NCBI GenBank assembly: GCA_002633025.1
Contig: NMRB01000094.1
Location: 208,846 to 272,845, forward strand
Reading direction: 5' to 3'
Source: Notospermus geniculatus
Lineage: Eukaryota; Nemertea; Pilidiophora; Heteronemertea; Lineidae
DNA: 64,000 bases
This document shows, piece by piece, positions 48,501 to 57,129 of the stretch. The position numbers were made by a program, and so were the translations under genes. Each line of letters opens with the position of its first letter. Within the stretch, counting starts at the first letter, position 1. The notes beneath the pieces are model-generated. The model was not told where the DNA came from and made no database searches. It saw only the letters and a list, made by a program, of their open reading frames with translations.

Positions 48501-51500
48501 GGTGCTAATCGCAGCGCCAAAGTTGAACAAGTGCAAAAATCACCACCAGAAGTAGATATGACCTTACTTGACCTCACAAATCAGTGTTAGTGTCACTGTA
48601 CTCTCAGTCCACGACATGTGATCCAGTCAATGCTTTGTGCAATGAATACTTGAATGTATTAATAACCGCGGGCAACGCCTCGATGATTCATCATAATTAA
48701 ATCGAAAAAAGCTCGAATTTCGCTGCCGATTTTCATTACTGATGAATAAGCGCAATTTGAATGGATTCGTACACATCTATCTATATCTGTGTGCATGCTG
48801 TGTCTGGGTCCATATTCATAAGCATACATTACTTAAGTCAAAGTGTGATACTTATCTTTTGTGTTGAACAAAGGATAAGTGTCACACTTAGACTTAAGTA
48901 GTTTTATGAATATGGGCACAGAAAACTGTGTGTAAAAAAATGTGCGCTCGTGGGTTCATCGCACAAGCCATGGACATTTCATTGTGACAATATACGTGGA
49001 TCTGTTGTTTTTTCTTTCCAGTCCACCATGTGATGGCGGCTGAGAATCTCACGGTTGGAATCATTCCGGTACGTACGTTAAAAACGGAAGGTATGAGGCT
49101 GGGAAGAAAGCATTTTTTGCCCCTGGGAAGGGTGTGGTGATGTCAGATCAAAATCATGCCGAAATGTTAGAAATCACGGGCCGTATGCATAAAGCTACTT
49201 AAGTCTAAGTATGATACTCATCTTTTGTGTTGAACAAAGGATAAGTGTCATACGTAGACTTAAGTTGTTTTATGAATACGGGGCCAGATTTACAATGTAC
49301 TGTAACTTCCTGAGAAAGTTGTGTCAGTATTTTGGGACGTGGCCCTATATTGACTTGGATTCTCCCCACATTTGGCACTCTGTAGGCGTACTGTCGTCAA
49401 AGAATGTTTGTTGTTTTCCAGAATAAACCGTGGTCGTATGAAGTAGCTGGAAAAAGCATGGGCCTTGCCGTCAAAATCCTTGAAACGGTGTTTGACCAAG
49501 ATAAACTAAAGGATAACGGTGTAGACTTCTCAATGATTGAGAAAGGAAAGGTTGCAGATTTGATCAAAGACGTCAGCGAAAAGGTAGGCCGAACAATACA
49601 CTGCGGCGCGAAGTCATTTTTTCGGTGTGAGCGATCGAAGAATGGCATCACATCCAGTGCGTAACTGGTAGCACCCCCGATTGAAAACCTGCAAAAGACA
49701 CCAACAAATCTCCTGAGGAGTCGAACGGCACACATGTGTGTGGTTCGCAAGTCCCCTATGGATCATATAAGACTAGTAAATGCTTTTTCGTGAATTTTAC
49801 AATACACATGCACTTGGCAAATGTTGTACAAATGTGAAGTAAAAGCATTTGCTAGTCTTTATTCATATGACCCAAGGACCCAACTTGAATGACACCATAC
49901 GTAATGTCCACAGTTAGTCTATTTGTGACGGACATGCCTGCCTGTTCCATACCGACCAAACGGGGACACGAAGCTACATGTACTATACATGCGCAGCAAA
50001 GCTGACGTCACGCGTGTCCCCATCTGTGTAGTATGGAAATGAATGACACAACTTGACACAAGATATGCATGTACACGTATAGGTGTGCGAGTGTGGTGTG
50101 GTGGGAGGCTTTTGAAAGTCAACCGAATACATTCTCCTCTTTTTTGCATTAGAAAAACGACGTAGTGATTGGCGCCGCTGGAGTGATAGAAAACGACGCA
50201 ATACGGGCAGAGGCGAAGTTGGTGAGGTCAGACCCTTTCCTGAAATACGGGGTCTCCATGGTTATGAAGGATTCCAACGATGCAAAATCAATTCAGGTGA
50301 GGCCATAATCACTTTCCTACAGTAAAAGAACGAACATACCTCAGATGCTTTCTCACGACGTCAGTTCTACAACTTCAGCGCCAAATACATGTAGGCCTAT
50401 TCTATTTCACTGACCCTTCACACTCCATTTTTTTGTGGGTTAGGAAAATGCGGCCCTATACCGGTCCTTTGCCGTCATCAGGCTTAGACAAACCCCACCA
50501 GGAGGCCCACCTACAATATCTACCTCGAAACTGACCGCAAAACATTTGAGTTCACAAAACCAGCTATAATGAAAGAACTTCATGAATGAACCTATTTTAG
50601 TAAAATATGTGACAGAGCTTGGATGATTGGGGAAACTATTCTCGTTGGATCTTGGTGCTAAATGACAACCAGACCATGCTTTCCAAGCTCAGTCAAACTC
50701 AAGCTATACATGTATCGGGTAATTGGGGGAAAGACAAAGGCCCGTATTTTAGAATGCTCCTCAACGTAAAGGAGTTCCTCAAGGCTATTGTTCTCCTGTT
50801 GAGAACAATAGCCGTGAGGGACTCCTTTACGTTGAGGAGCATTCTAAAATACGGGCCTGTACCATTCCTTCACTAGGAGCAGTCAGTCGCGTTTATCGCC
50901 GAAAGACGGCAGCAAAGTTCCAGCGGATCAATAGAGGCCTTGCAAATGACGTCACAAGCCGCCATGCTGGGAGCACATACTGCAGAGGCGCAGCGAAATG
51001 TCCCAATGACGTTACGTCAAACACTGGCGTCGCGCACTTCACGCAGGCCACGTCACGGTCAGCTCACACCTCTGCCCACTTGCCCCTCAGCATGGCCGCC
51101 AGGATGACGTCATTGCAAGGCCTCTATACCCGATTGGTGCTCAGTCAACCATGAATAGGAGCTGTCAGTGAGTTGACCAATAGGTGTCACTACTCCCCAA
51201 TTCAATGCATATAGCGGATCCATTCATTCTTGATTGAGCACCAGTCACGTGTATTGGTCCGCTAGAACTTTGCTGCCATCTTTCGGCAATACATGTACGC
51301 GCGGCTGACTGCTCCTATTGGTCTGCTAGGCATTGAATTGGACCGTAGTGACTCCTATTGGTCAACTGACTGACAGTTCCTATTTGCACGATCAACAAGT
51401 TAAGCAGGGTTCATTGGCACACGGATCCGATCCGTTTTCAGTCCGTTTGCCCCTAGTTTTCCAGATACGACAACGCAGAAGTCCATTTGAGCTATTTTTA

Positions 51501-52525
51501 CGGACCTGAATCGGACAGGATCCGTGTGCCAATGAACCTTGCTTTATGCCGTGGTACGTAATAATAACCATAAACATGTTGTACCTTTTTAACTGCAGGA
51601 TGCAATAAACAAAAACATGACCATAACAATGGTTAAAGGACCTGTCTTTGAGCTCTTCAAAAAATGCACAACATTAGGCAAGGGGGACGCGGAGAAGGCA
51701 ACGTGCGAGGCAGTCAAGAAGATGTTTGATGATGATAATACACTTTTTGCTAAGGATACCAAGGCGGCCATTGAGCTGGTTGACGACGACGCAATCTGGC
51801 TCACCGATGGAGGTTCCGCTCTGTATGAGAAGAACTCGGCATGCAACCTGAAGGTAGGTCACGTCTAGAGAACGGCTAAAGGCCTGTTCACACCAAAACC
51901 GCGCCGCGGGCCGCGACGGCGAAAAACAACGCGCGTTCACTGCCGGGAAAATAAGTTCAATGTATTTCCAATAACAGGGTCACACCAAAGACGCGGCGGC
52001 GAGCGCGTGTCATTTTTTAACCCATCTACATTGGTGGGTTCAACATTATAGATACTAATTATTCTCTTTTCAAAATTAAAATCTAGAAGTCTGTCCGGGT
52101 TGTTACCAACTCCCAACAATAACCATTCTAGGCCGCCTCTATTATATTGGGAAACACTAAGCTACAGAAACACTCACCGACTTTACACCGGCTTTTCAAA
52201 CAAGGCATTTTAGAATAGTGTATATGTATACACTTCTATTATCATACAATTTTCCTCACACATACTATATTTTCAGGTGGTTGAGGGCGGCGTCTTCAAG
52301 ACTGATGTCTGCAAATACATTTTTCTTATTAATACGGAGAAAAAAGGTTATAAGACCGAGATTGACGCTGGCCTGAAAGCCTCAGCTGATGCTATCAAGA
52401 AGATGGCCACCGATTATCTGGAGACGACGCCAAAGGCCGACAACAAGAAGACATGTGGAACCTCGGCGCTTTCCTACACTTTAGCCACAATTCTACTGTC
52501 CGCAATCGTATCCAAGTTCTTGTAA
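35971..52525 (+). CDS. GPI-anchored, channel-less iGluR ligand-binding-domain-like protein (six exons)
   Basis: Spliced CDS: 35971-36022, 49022-49068, 49422-49583, 50153-50296, 51599-51853, 52277-52525, predicting 302 residues. Residues 1-23 form a signal peptide, with likely cleavage after VMA. Residues 26-135 resemble iGluR S1: a LTVGIIP strand, then DVVIGAAG, an Arg at 105 or 112 near SDPF, and KYGVSMVMK. Residues 136-280 resemble S2: MVKGPVFELFKK, AIWLTDGGSALYE (Asp205 where iGluRs have the ligand amine-binding Glu) and NLKVVEGG. Cys217 and Cys280 (KKTCG) match the conserved S2 disulfide positions. S1 joins S2 directly, so no pore helices are present. Residues 281-302 are a hydrophobic tail with small residues before it, typical of a GPI signal. 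Sequons NLT (26) and NMT (141) are present. The usual Ser/Thr of the S2 ligand site is replaced by Pro-Val, so glutamate may not be the ligand. Known: fold family. Inferred: extracellular ligand-binding or decoy role. Confidence 0.82.
36474..37668. mobile_element. 1.2-kb insertion with nuclear-receptor half-site clusters, only in copy B
   Basis: Copy A reads across near 22487. The left end is a hairpin (GGTTTCCGATC..GATCGGAAACC) and the right end repeats ATCGGAAACCAT. A GTCT microsatellite (36528-36570) follows. Two imperfect internal units each hold AGGTCA runs, at 37145-37178, 37297-37315, 37429-37456 and about 37571-37590. No transposase or RT ORF seen. It lies in intron 1. Confidence 0.8.
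37907..38058 (+). repeat. tRNA-derived SINE, copy B
   Basis: Allelic to 22744-22895. The B box has become GGGTTCGATGCT, slightly weakened. Confidence 0.68.
38338..38455. mobile_element. GGGCCGTATTCTAGAAGC MITE, only in copy B
   Basis: Same subfamily as 11629-11746. Copy A near 23180 reads GTTAAAATCTATC without it. The flanks (GTTAAA / TTAAATC) suggest a short duplication, but its length cannot be fixed because one A differs. Confidence 0.8.
38481..38573. other. Micro-inverted segment relative to copy A
   Basis: Inverted counterpart of 23201-23282; about 10 extra bases near GTTACGACG. See that entry. Confidence 0.82.
40350..40483. mobile_element. Palindromic MITE AAAGGCCCGTTTCCAC
   Basis: AAAGGCCCGTTTCCACTTGA is mirrored by TCTAGTGGAAACGGGCCTTT, with inner arms GCGTTTTACGCCGCG / CGCGGCGTAAAACGC. 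Only copy B carries it. Confidence 0.85.
40486..40623. mobile_element. Palindromic MITE GGTTCATxGGCxCACGGAT
   Basis: Left end GCAGGGTTCATGGCGCACGG, right end CCGTGTGCCAATGAACCTTG. A second copy is at 51405-51541 in intron 4 of the GPI-anchored gene. It abuts the preceding MITE. Confidence 0.8.
40681..40797. mobile_element. TCATATGAATAAAGACTAG MITE with CATG flanks, only in copy B
   Basis: The arms mirror each other and CATG is present on both sides (40677-40680, 40798-40801), while copy A reads TTCATGGTCTC at 25655, the empty site. Related to 49760-49873. Confidence 0.82.
40934..42385. other. Intron 1 sequence; inverted old repeat and a tRNA-like head
   Basis: Near 41230-41285 lies an inverted fragment of the 5333/17330 repeat (CCATGGACTATGTGCTCACC). 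At 42131-42185 an A box (TGGTGTAGTTG) and B box (GGGTTCGAGTCG) resemble a decayed SINE head. ORFs at 41211-41507 and 41778-42065 have no recognised domain. Confidence 0.5.
42386..42519. repeat. Clean palindromic MITE AGGCTGCAATCACAT
   Basis: AGGCTGCAATCACATAGAGC is mirrored by GCTCCATGTGATTGCAGCCT, with long inner arms (ACACGGACACGTCGGTTAAC). Best-preserved member of the family found at 21.4, 23.7, 35.5 and 39.0 kb. Confidence 0.88.
43088..43240. repeat. TAGGAAGG/CTCCCTA-ended MITE
   Basis: Arms AAATCAAACGATAAACGT and ACGTTTATCGTTTGATTT pair, ending TAGGAAGG and CTCCCTA with TA edges. It shares ends, not arms, with 24712-25093 and 48349-48481. Confidence 0.8.
43565..43946. mobile_element. 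382-bp foldback element with 9-bp target duplication
   Basis: GCTGAAAGGGTAAATGTCGT is mirrored by ACGACATTTACCCTTTCAGC, with arms of about 120 bp. CTTACTATC flanks it on both sides (43556-43564, 43947-43955). A 9-bp duplication with long inverted repeats is typical of Mutator-like/MULE elements; this copy has no transposase. Confidence 0.85.
44264..44280. repeat. T-run followed by G-run
   Basis: A T homopolymer followed by about 12 G. A possible base-calling weak point. Confidence 0.9.
44704..44858. repeat. Palindromic MITE AGGTGAGTTTAGCTAGCAGC
   Basis: AGCTAGCAGCCGTCTTGCCA is mirrored by TAGCAAGATGGCTGCTAGC, continuing through AGGTCATC / GATGACCT. Confidence 0.82.
44859..46458. other. Intron 1 sequence, nothing recognised
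   Basis: Several ORFs of 60-112 codons but none with family features or plausible splice boundaries. Near 45320-45500 there is weak similarity of wording to 8300-8480, suggesting an old dispersed repeat. Confidence 0.45.
46463..46669. repeat. TTAA-flanked palindromic MITE GGTTTATGTAAAGTGACTCG
   Basis: Arms pair over about 80 bp (GTAAAGTGACTCGAAATCTC / GAGATTTCGAGTCACTTTAC) and TTAA lies at both ends (46459-46462, 46670-46673), as expected of a piggyBac-type target. Confidence 0.8.
46865..47694. repeat. Direct repeat with N at the join (collapsed-allele artefact likely)
   Basis: 46865-47078 recurs at 47465-47694 (GAGGCATTTCACATCCTCGT onward). The first copy ends in a MITE insertion and the second continues through the empty site (CTCCTTTAAATAGGCC). 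The N at 47464 lies exactly at the join. This is the pattern of two haplotypes, one with and one without the insertion, laid end to end. Confidence 0.8.
47079..47458. mobile_element. 380-bp TTAA-flanked MITE AGCGAATGGCTCGCGGGG
   Basis: AGCGAATGGCTCGCGGGGTT is mirrored by AACCCCGCGAGCCATTCGCT; TTAA lies on both sides (47075-47078, 47459-47462). A piggyBac-like non-autonomous element. An empty site is visible about 600 bases downstream. Confidence 0.87.
47781..47899. repeat. GGGTCGTATTTTAGAACG palindromic MITE
   Basis: Near-perfect hairpin with arms of about 55 bp (TAGAACGTTCCTTAACGTTA / TAATGTTAAGGAACGTTCTA). An intact relative of the outer element at 11558-11797. Confidence 0.87.
48349..48481. 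repeat. TAGGGGAGTTTT-ended MITE with GC-rich arms
   Basis: Arms CCCGAAACGCCAACGCGAAC / GTTCGCGTTGGCGTTTCGGG pair perfectly and TA edges are present. Ends resemble 24712 and 43088 but the arms are unrelated. Confidence 0.85.
48806..48918. repeat. GGGTCCATATTCATAAGC MITE (CTTAAGTC subfamily)
   Basis: Same subfamily as 31305-31411, ending GTTTTATGAATATGGGCAC. Lies 100 bases before exon 2. Confidence 0.8.
49022..49068 (+). CDS. Exon 2
   Basis: Acceptor TTTCTTTCCAG. The exon completes codon 18 (Val) and encodes residues to 33, reading HHVMAAENLTVGIIP; donor GTACGT, phase 0. It carries the signal-peptidase site and the first strand of lobe 1. The exon is too short to stand out as an ORF. Confidence 0.78.
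49178..49285. repeat. GGGCCGTATGCATAAAGC MITE inside intron 2
   Basis: Hairpin of the CTTAAGTCTAAG subfamily occupying about a third of the 353-base intron between exons 2 and 3. Confidence 0.8.
49422..49583 (+). CDS. Exon 3
   Basis: Acceptor TTGTTTTCCAG, donor GTAGGC, phase 0 on both sides. Residues 34-87, beginning NKPWSYEVAGKSMG, which corresponds to the start of lobe 1 in iGluR S1 (position of the E-G-x-x-x-D/E-L segment). Confidence 0.85.
49760..49873. repeat. TCATATxAxTAAGACTAG MITE in intron 3
   Basis: Mirror arms GGATCATATAAGACTAG / CTAGTCTTTATTCATATGAC. Related to the insertion at 40681-40797. Confidence 0.78.
50153..50296 (+). CDS. Exon 4
   Basis: Acceptor TTTTTTGCATTAG, donor GTGAGG, phase 0. 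Residues 88-135: DVVIGAAG strand, Arg105 and Arg112, SDPF and KYGVSMVMK, aligning by eye with the S1 segment that ends just before the first pore helix in channel subunits. Confidence 0.87.
50739..50857. repeat. GGCCCGTATTTTAGAATGC MITE in intron 4
   Basis: Nearly perfect hairpin (GTATTTTAGAATGCTCCTCA / TGAGGAGCATTCTAAAATAC). Confidence 0.87.
50873..51318. repeat. Outer foldback repeat in intron 4
   Basis: TAGGAGCAGTCAGTCGCG at the left pairs with CGCGGCTGACTGCTCCTA at the right, and GGCAGCAAAGTTC with GAACTTTGCTGCC. It is interrupted by the TA-flanked element 50932-51126. Confidence 0.7.
50932..51126. mobile_element. TA-flanked MITE carrying TGACGTCA sites
   Basis: GAGGCCTTGCAAATGACGTC is mirrored by GATGACGTCATTGCAAGGCC, with TA at both edges. 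Each arm brings a TGACGTCA word (the CRE/ATF consensus); any regulatory effect is unknown. Confidence 0.75.
51405..51541. repeat. GGTTCATTGGCACACGGATC MITE in intron 4
   Basis: Arms GGTTCATTGGCACACGGATC / GATCCGTGTGCCAATGAACC. Second copy of the family at 40486-40623. Confidence 0.87.
51599..51853 (+). CDS. Exon 5
   Basis: Acceptor TTTTTAACTGCAG, donor GTAGGT, phase 0. Residues 136-220, lobe 2: MTITMVKGPVFELFKK, a helical segment with DDDNT, AIWLTDGGSALYE and Cys217. The positions of Asp205 and the Cys fit S2 of iGluRs. Confidence 0.88.
51885..52276. other. Intron 5 with partial GGTGTAA MITE
   Basis: 52111-52188 is the right half of the 27867-28016 family (ACACTCACCGACTTTACACC). Near 51900-51990 GC-rich text (GCCGCGACGGCG) pairs loosely with GCGGCGGCGAGCGCG. 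Confidence 0.55.
52277..52525 (+). CDS. Exon 6 (terminal; GPI signal)
   Basis: Acceptor TATATTTTCAG, ends TAA. Residues 221-302: VVEGGVFKTDVCKYIFLI strand pair, an amphipathic helix, KKTCG, then a hydrophobic C terminus (YTLATILLSAIVSKFL) with no cytoplasmic tail. Confidence 0.88.
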   Translation: MVEGGVFKTDVCKYIFLINTEKKGYKTEIDAGLKASADAIKKMATDYLETTPKADNKKTCGTSALSYTLATILLSAIVSKFL

Positions 52526-52628
52526 AATATGCCACCCTGCCATAATCTGACAGAGCTCTTTTTTACATTCTTCGTCTTTGCCAATTTCTACATCGGGGAC
52601 GAAAGAAAACGAAGGAAAATTCGAGATA

Positions 52629-52634
52629 ATTAAA
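52629..52634 (+). terminator. Candidate poly(A) signal ATTAAA
   Basis: ATTAAA about 104 bases after the TAA at 52525. It is the common variant signal; no AATAAA was seen nearer. Confidence 0.4.
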
Positions 52635-52784
52635 GGCATACATGTATATACATGTATATATTTCTTCAATAGGTCGCATCAGAAAATCTAGACGTGACCT
52701 CCGCAAACGCCCAAGAAGCGTACCGGTATTGTAATGAACATCAACTGTGACCCATCTTGGTCGTCCTAAATCGGGCACTACAGC

Positions 52785-53066
52785 ACGACAGGCGTGGCGA
52801 TATCGCAAGCGATCTGATCGCCACCGAGCAAAATCGGTCCAGGTTGTTGGCGCCAGGTGTGCGCTGGACAGCGATCCGTGGAATATTCTCGCCAGCGTGA
52901 TCGCCCGGTATCAAACGGGTTTGATTTTGTGGCGAGAGGAATCGCTTGTCGCACAGGATATCATCAACCACTGTACACAGAAAAACTATCGCCTAGTGCA
53001 GAATGGCTGGCGAGAAAATCGGTGGCGATCAAATCACTTGCGACATCGCCATTCCCTTGCCTGCGG
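52785..53066. repeat. Palindromic MITE GGCGATxxxCAAGCGATCTGATCGCC
   Basis: Left arm with GCGATCTGATCGCC is mirrored near 53025-53066. Sister copy of 54750-55038. Inner text (GGCGAGAGGAATC) is shared by both. Confidence 0.75.
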
Positions 53067-53589
53067 TGCGTCCGCTTTTGACTTCTCCATGTTTGAAATC
53101 TGTGAAAAACAACATTGAATGTTTATAAAAAGAGCTGTGTCGAACAAAAACCCATAGGCCTAATGCGTCCTTCTGATGACGTTATTTCCTGTTAGGGATT
53201 TAGCAGGGGTGTGGAGGGTAACGTGAGTTCTCAATTCTCATAATTATGCAACTGACATTGGTGATCCAAAAAACCGTCCACGCTTGTGGCGCTAACATAG
53301 AGCCCCCTCTATAGTTCGTTTGCAGAATCGATGTTGGTTGGCCAACGTAGATAGAGAAACGCTTTTTTCTTCTTCTTCGGACGGAATGAGGAATCCTGAC
53401 TCAGTTGAATCGAAGATAGATAGAGACCTAAAGCCTATCTACATGTATTTAATGTACAACATCTACTAGGTGTATCGGTTTATCATGCAGCTGAGTAAGC
53501 TGGCATGTCTATTGCTTTTTTGTTTCCAAAGGAACATGTGCATGTAACTCCACAGACACATTGTAATTTCATGAATTCTCATTTGTTTA

Positions 53590-53925
53590 TCATGGCCATC
53601 ATTGCGGCCATGCTACATGACGCATGGCTGCCACTGGTTGCCATGGCTGCGGTCATGCTACATGATTGCGGCCATGCTAAAGCCATGACGCATGGCTGTC
53701 ACTGCGACCACCTTACATGACTGCGGCCAATCTTGCTGTCATTGCAGCCATGTGCCCATTGTACATAACTGCGGCCATGCTACATGACTGCGGCCATGCT
53801 ACTACAGTCATGACGCACGGCTGTCATTGCAGCCATTCTACATGACGCCCTGCTGTCATTGCGGCCATGCTACGTGACGCATGACCTTTGTTGCGACCAT
53901 GCTACATGACGCAATGTTGACATCT
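53590..53925. repeat. Degenerate minisatellite, CATGCTACATGACTGCGGC
   Basis: Many variants of GCGGCCATGCTACATGAC and ATGACGCATGGCTGTCATTG in loose tandem, without a fixed period. Confidence 0.8.
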
Positions 53926-53929
53926 TGCT

Positions 53930-54749
53930 GAAATCAAATGGGATTGGTGAAAGATAAAGAGACTGGAAGACGGCACAAATATTGCAGGCCACTAGTAAAA
54001 TATTATCGGTGTTTTTTTTGAGAATTCGCTTTTGCAAGAGTTAAAAATCAAGCAGTTTGCCCTCAGGGCATGTTTTTTGGCGATTACAAGCTGTAACCTC
54101 ATGGTCACATTATAAGAAACTAGTAATCAGGCTCAGCTTCTGGTGCAATATTCGTAGCTATGAATTCTATTGGAAAGTAGCAAACTAAATGTGTGCATGG
54201 GCGCTTGAGGTCAGATTTGACCTTGTGCCATCTTGACTGCTTTGAATTGCTGAATTTTCATGGAGCCCCGAAATCGCTGAGTTTGAAATTTCTTTCAATT
54301 GAACATGACGAACAGGCACGAAGAACGAGCGGGGGCTTCAGTGAATATCTTCCGTCCCGATTTTGGCGGAAATGACGTAGTTCAATTGTAGTCTCCATGA
54401 CGACTGTACGTACTAATTTCAAGTCGATTGTGAACAAGATTTATGTACATCAAGTCTGCTTATTGTACATGATATCTGTTCACACTTGAGGTGAAATACA
54501 AGTCAGAGAATATTTCAATTCATCCAAAGCATTCCGTTTTTGTAATTTTTGCGAAAAAAATTAATGTTACTCTCATTTGATACATATAGATTTTTATTGT
54601 AATGTCCATGGGATTTAGTTAGGGATGGTTACTCGCTGTTTGTATGCTATCATAAGTATGCTATCATAAGTAGGCCTATAACTGTTTATATCTGAGGTGA
54701 CTGAGAGAAATATGTGCCAGACACGTCGCATTGATGATGCTAAGCCAGC
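53930..54749. other. Non-coding stretch, nothing recognised
   Basis: AT-rich, with a small TATGCTATCATAAG direct repeat near 54643-54670. No gene seen. Confidence 0.5.
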
Positions 54750-55038
54750 AACACACCAGGCGAGGTAAAGGCGATATTACAGGTGATCTGATCGCCGCAG
54801 AGCAAAATCGGCTGTTGACGCCAGGTGTGTGCTGGGCAGCGATCCGTGGAATCCTCTCGCCAGCGATGATCGCCCAGTATCCAACTGATTTGGTTTTGTG
54901 GCGAGAGGAATCTCTTGTCGCCGTGTCCATCGCCAAACACCGCACTCACACGACATCTGGTCTTCGCTGGCTGGCGAGAAGATCGGTGGCGATCAGATCG
55001 CCTTGGGATATCGTCCCCACCTCGCCTGGTGTGTGATC
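54750..55038. repeat. Palindromic MITE CACACCAGGCGAGG
   Basis: CAACACACCAGGCGAGG at the left is mirrored by CCTCGCCTGGTGTGTG at the right, with inner arms GGTGATCTGATCGCC / GGCGATCAGATCGCC. Confidence 0.85.
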
Positions 55039-56659
55039 CGCTTCAGCTTTCGCATCCATTGTGCACGCGTACTTCTTGACGTTAGACTAAATGGATTGGT
55101 GAGTTTTATCATTTCATTGGCTATATCAAACCTACGTACCTACACGAAAAGCTCCTTTGGTTATTCCAGCTGTTAATAACAATCGTGATTTAACGTACAT
55201 TTCGACAGCTTTCCCAAAAAAGGAAACTTGTCATACAAATTCAGCCAGTTGGATAGTCTATCACGCTGTTCAGATCATTTTGAACTTTGTCTGTCATCCA
55301 GAGAGCCATGGTAAAATTCATCAATCCACACATCTGACCGAACATTACCGTAGTTATACATGTACATTGTATATGAATGTTTTTACCTACGGACCTATTA
55401 TGAGGATCCGAGGTTTGTGTAACATTGCAATTGCGCTGTCGTATTGTTTCGGCTGTCACGTGACGTCGTTGGGAATGCCACCTACATGTATAGGCCTACA
55501 GTTGCAGACTGAAAATGCTGTAACGTTCATGAATGAACTTCTCAAGGAAGCTTTTTCTTCGTCAAGTTCATGATCACCCAACACTGTCACACCTCAGAAC
55601 AAGTACCCAGGCTGGCCTGATTTTAACTGCGTATTCAGATATCCAGTGGCTGGCAGCCAACCACATTTGCATTCGGAACGACCTGAGGCGAACTGCTTAT
55701 CTGTCCACTGGGCGGCGCATTTCACCTCGGACACAGGTCCAAGGCAGCCATATTGTTTATCAACAAACCCACGTGACCGCCGACGTCTTGGCCGTGGGAC
55801 TATTTTGGCCGAATTTTGGCCTGTGAAGATGTTCAACCTTATTTGCTGGATACGTTGAGGCATACATGTATTATATATAAACGTACCGGTATCTCACCCA
55901 ATCTGCCAACGTGTTCATGCGTAGGGTGCTGCAGCTGTGATGAGGCGAACCGCATTTGAACTCTCAAAACGGCCAGCAATCGTTGCGCATTCAAGATGGC
56001 TGCCTTGGAATTGTGTCTGAGGGGAAATGCGAGTCGTCACGGAAATTGCCGAGCAGTTGCCTTCGGAAGTTCCGAATGACACATTTGGACACTTGCACTG
56101 AGGGGTGTTATGGCCACGGGGGGCGTCACTGTGGGGAAGCTTCGACCTGTGCATGACTGATGCAGCGTCCCCTCTGCTCCACTAGCTACATGTATAGAAA
56201 ACAGTACAGGCTGAACTTCTTGCAGCGCGAAACATTCGCAGTGCATGCGCAAAGCGACTGTTGACCAGTCTGCCACAGACAACCTTGAACTTAAAATGAG
56301 TTGCGAGGCTTGTAATGCTATTGAACGTGTGAATGTGATGAAGAAATGAGCTTATACAATAGTTGTTAAACGTTTATATAACATTGTCGAATTTTTTTTA
56401 TTTAATTCATATGGAGCAGAAGTATGTACCAACAAAACGGTGTCCCTGCCTTGCAGAGAAAAGTACTAGTTGTGACGATTCATGCATTGTCAGTCCGGTC
56501 AATGGGCCATACAGTGTTCATGAAGGCTTCGCACCATTGCGAGCACGCAATGTATTGTTCGGCTGAATTGGCTATTGTTCAACTGATTGTCTCCGCATAC
56601 ATTTGCGTGCTTGCAACATGGATATCATAACTACGACAGAGAGCAGCACACCGTAACCA
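55039..56659. other. Non-coding stretch with loose inverted repeats
   Basis: Around 55660-55790 and 55930-56030 there are partly complementary words (GAGGCGAAC, AAGATGGCTGCCTTGG / CCAAGGCAGCCATATT). No gene with supportable features; the longest ORF (138 codons, 55157-55573) is unrecognised. Confidence 0.45.
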
Positions 56660-56766
56660 GGGGCCATATGCATAAAACATCTTAAGTGTAAAATTTCCCT
56701 TATCTTTTGTTTGGAACAATAGTTTAAGGGAAATTTTACACTTAAGATGTTTTATGCATATGGCCC
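56660..56766. repeat. Near-perfect GGGGCCATATGCATAAAAC hairpin MITE
   Basis: GGGGCCATATGCATAAAACA and its mirror TGTTTTATGCATATGGCCCC; arms about 48 bp. The same type of ends as the GGCCCGTATTC elements with unrelated arms. Confidence 0.9.
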
Positions 56767-57129
56767 CTGGTCCTATACAATGGACGCCATTTGTGTGGGA
56801 AAGTGATCAGGACCAGCATGTCCCTTCATTTCAATAGTTTTAACCAGTAGTGACACCTATTGAGCAGTGTGTTATGGCCCTATTTGCGAAGGCTTCATGA
56901 ATAAAATGGGCCCTTGTATGTCAAGCATCAGATTTAATATCTCATTTCTTGATTTATTTTGTCATCTTAATATTGTAATAAAACAATTGAAAGGGAAAAA
57001 TATCCGTTCTTATTTTTTTTGTTGGGCTTTTCGTCGTGTGCCGCCTGGGATCGAGCATAAACAAGCTATAGACAGCACCAACGACGTCCGTCTGTTAATG
57101 GGATACCTCAGCGGTACACCACCTTGGAT
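56767..57129. other. Non-coding stretch
   Basis: AT-rich; nothing recognised before the satellite begins. Confidence 0.5.

Noticed and set aside
55157-55573. 138-codon + strand ORF downstream of the GPI-anchored gene
   Set aside because: Starts with no good context, has mixed composition and no recognisable domain.
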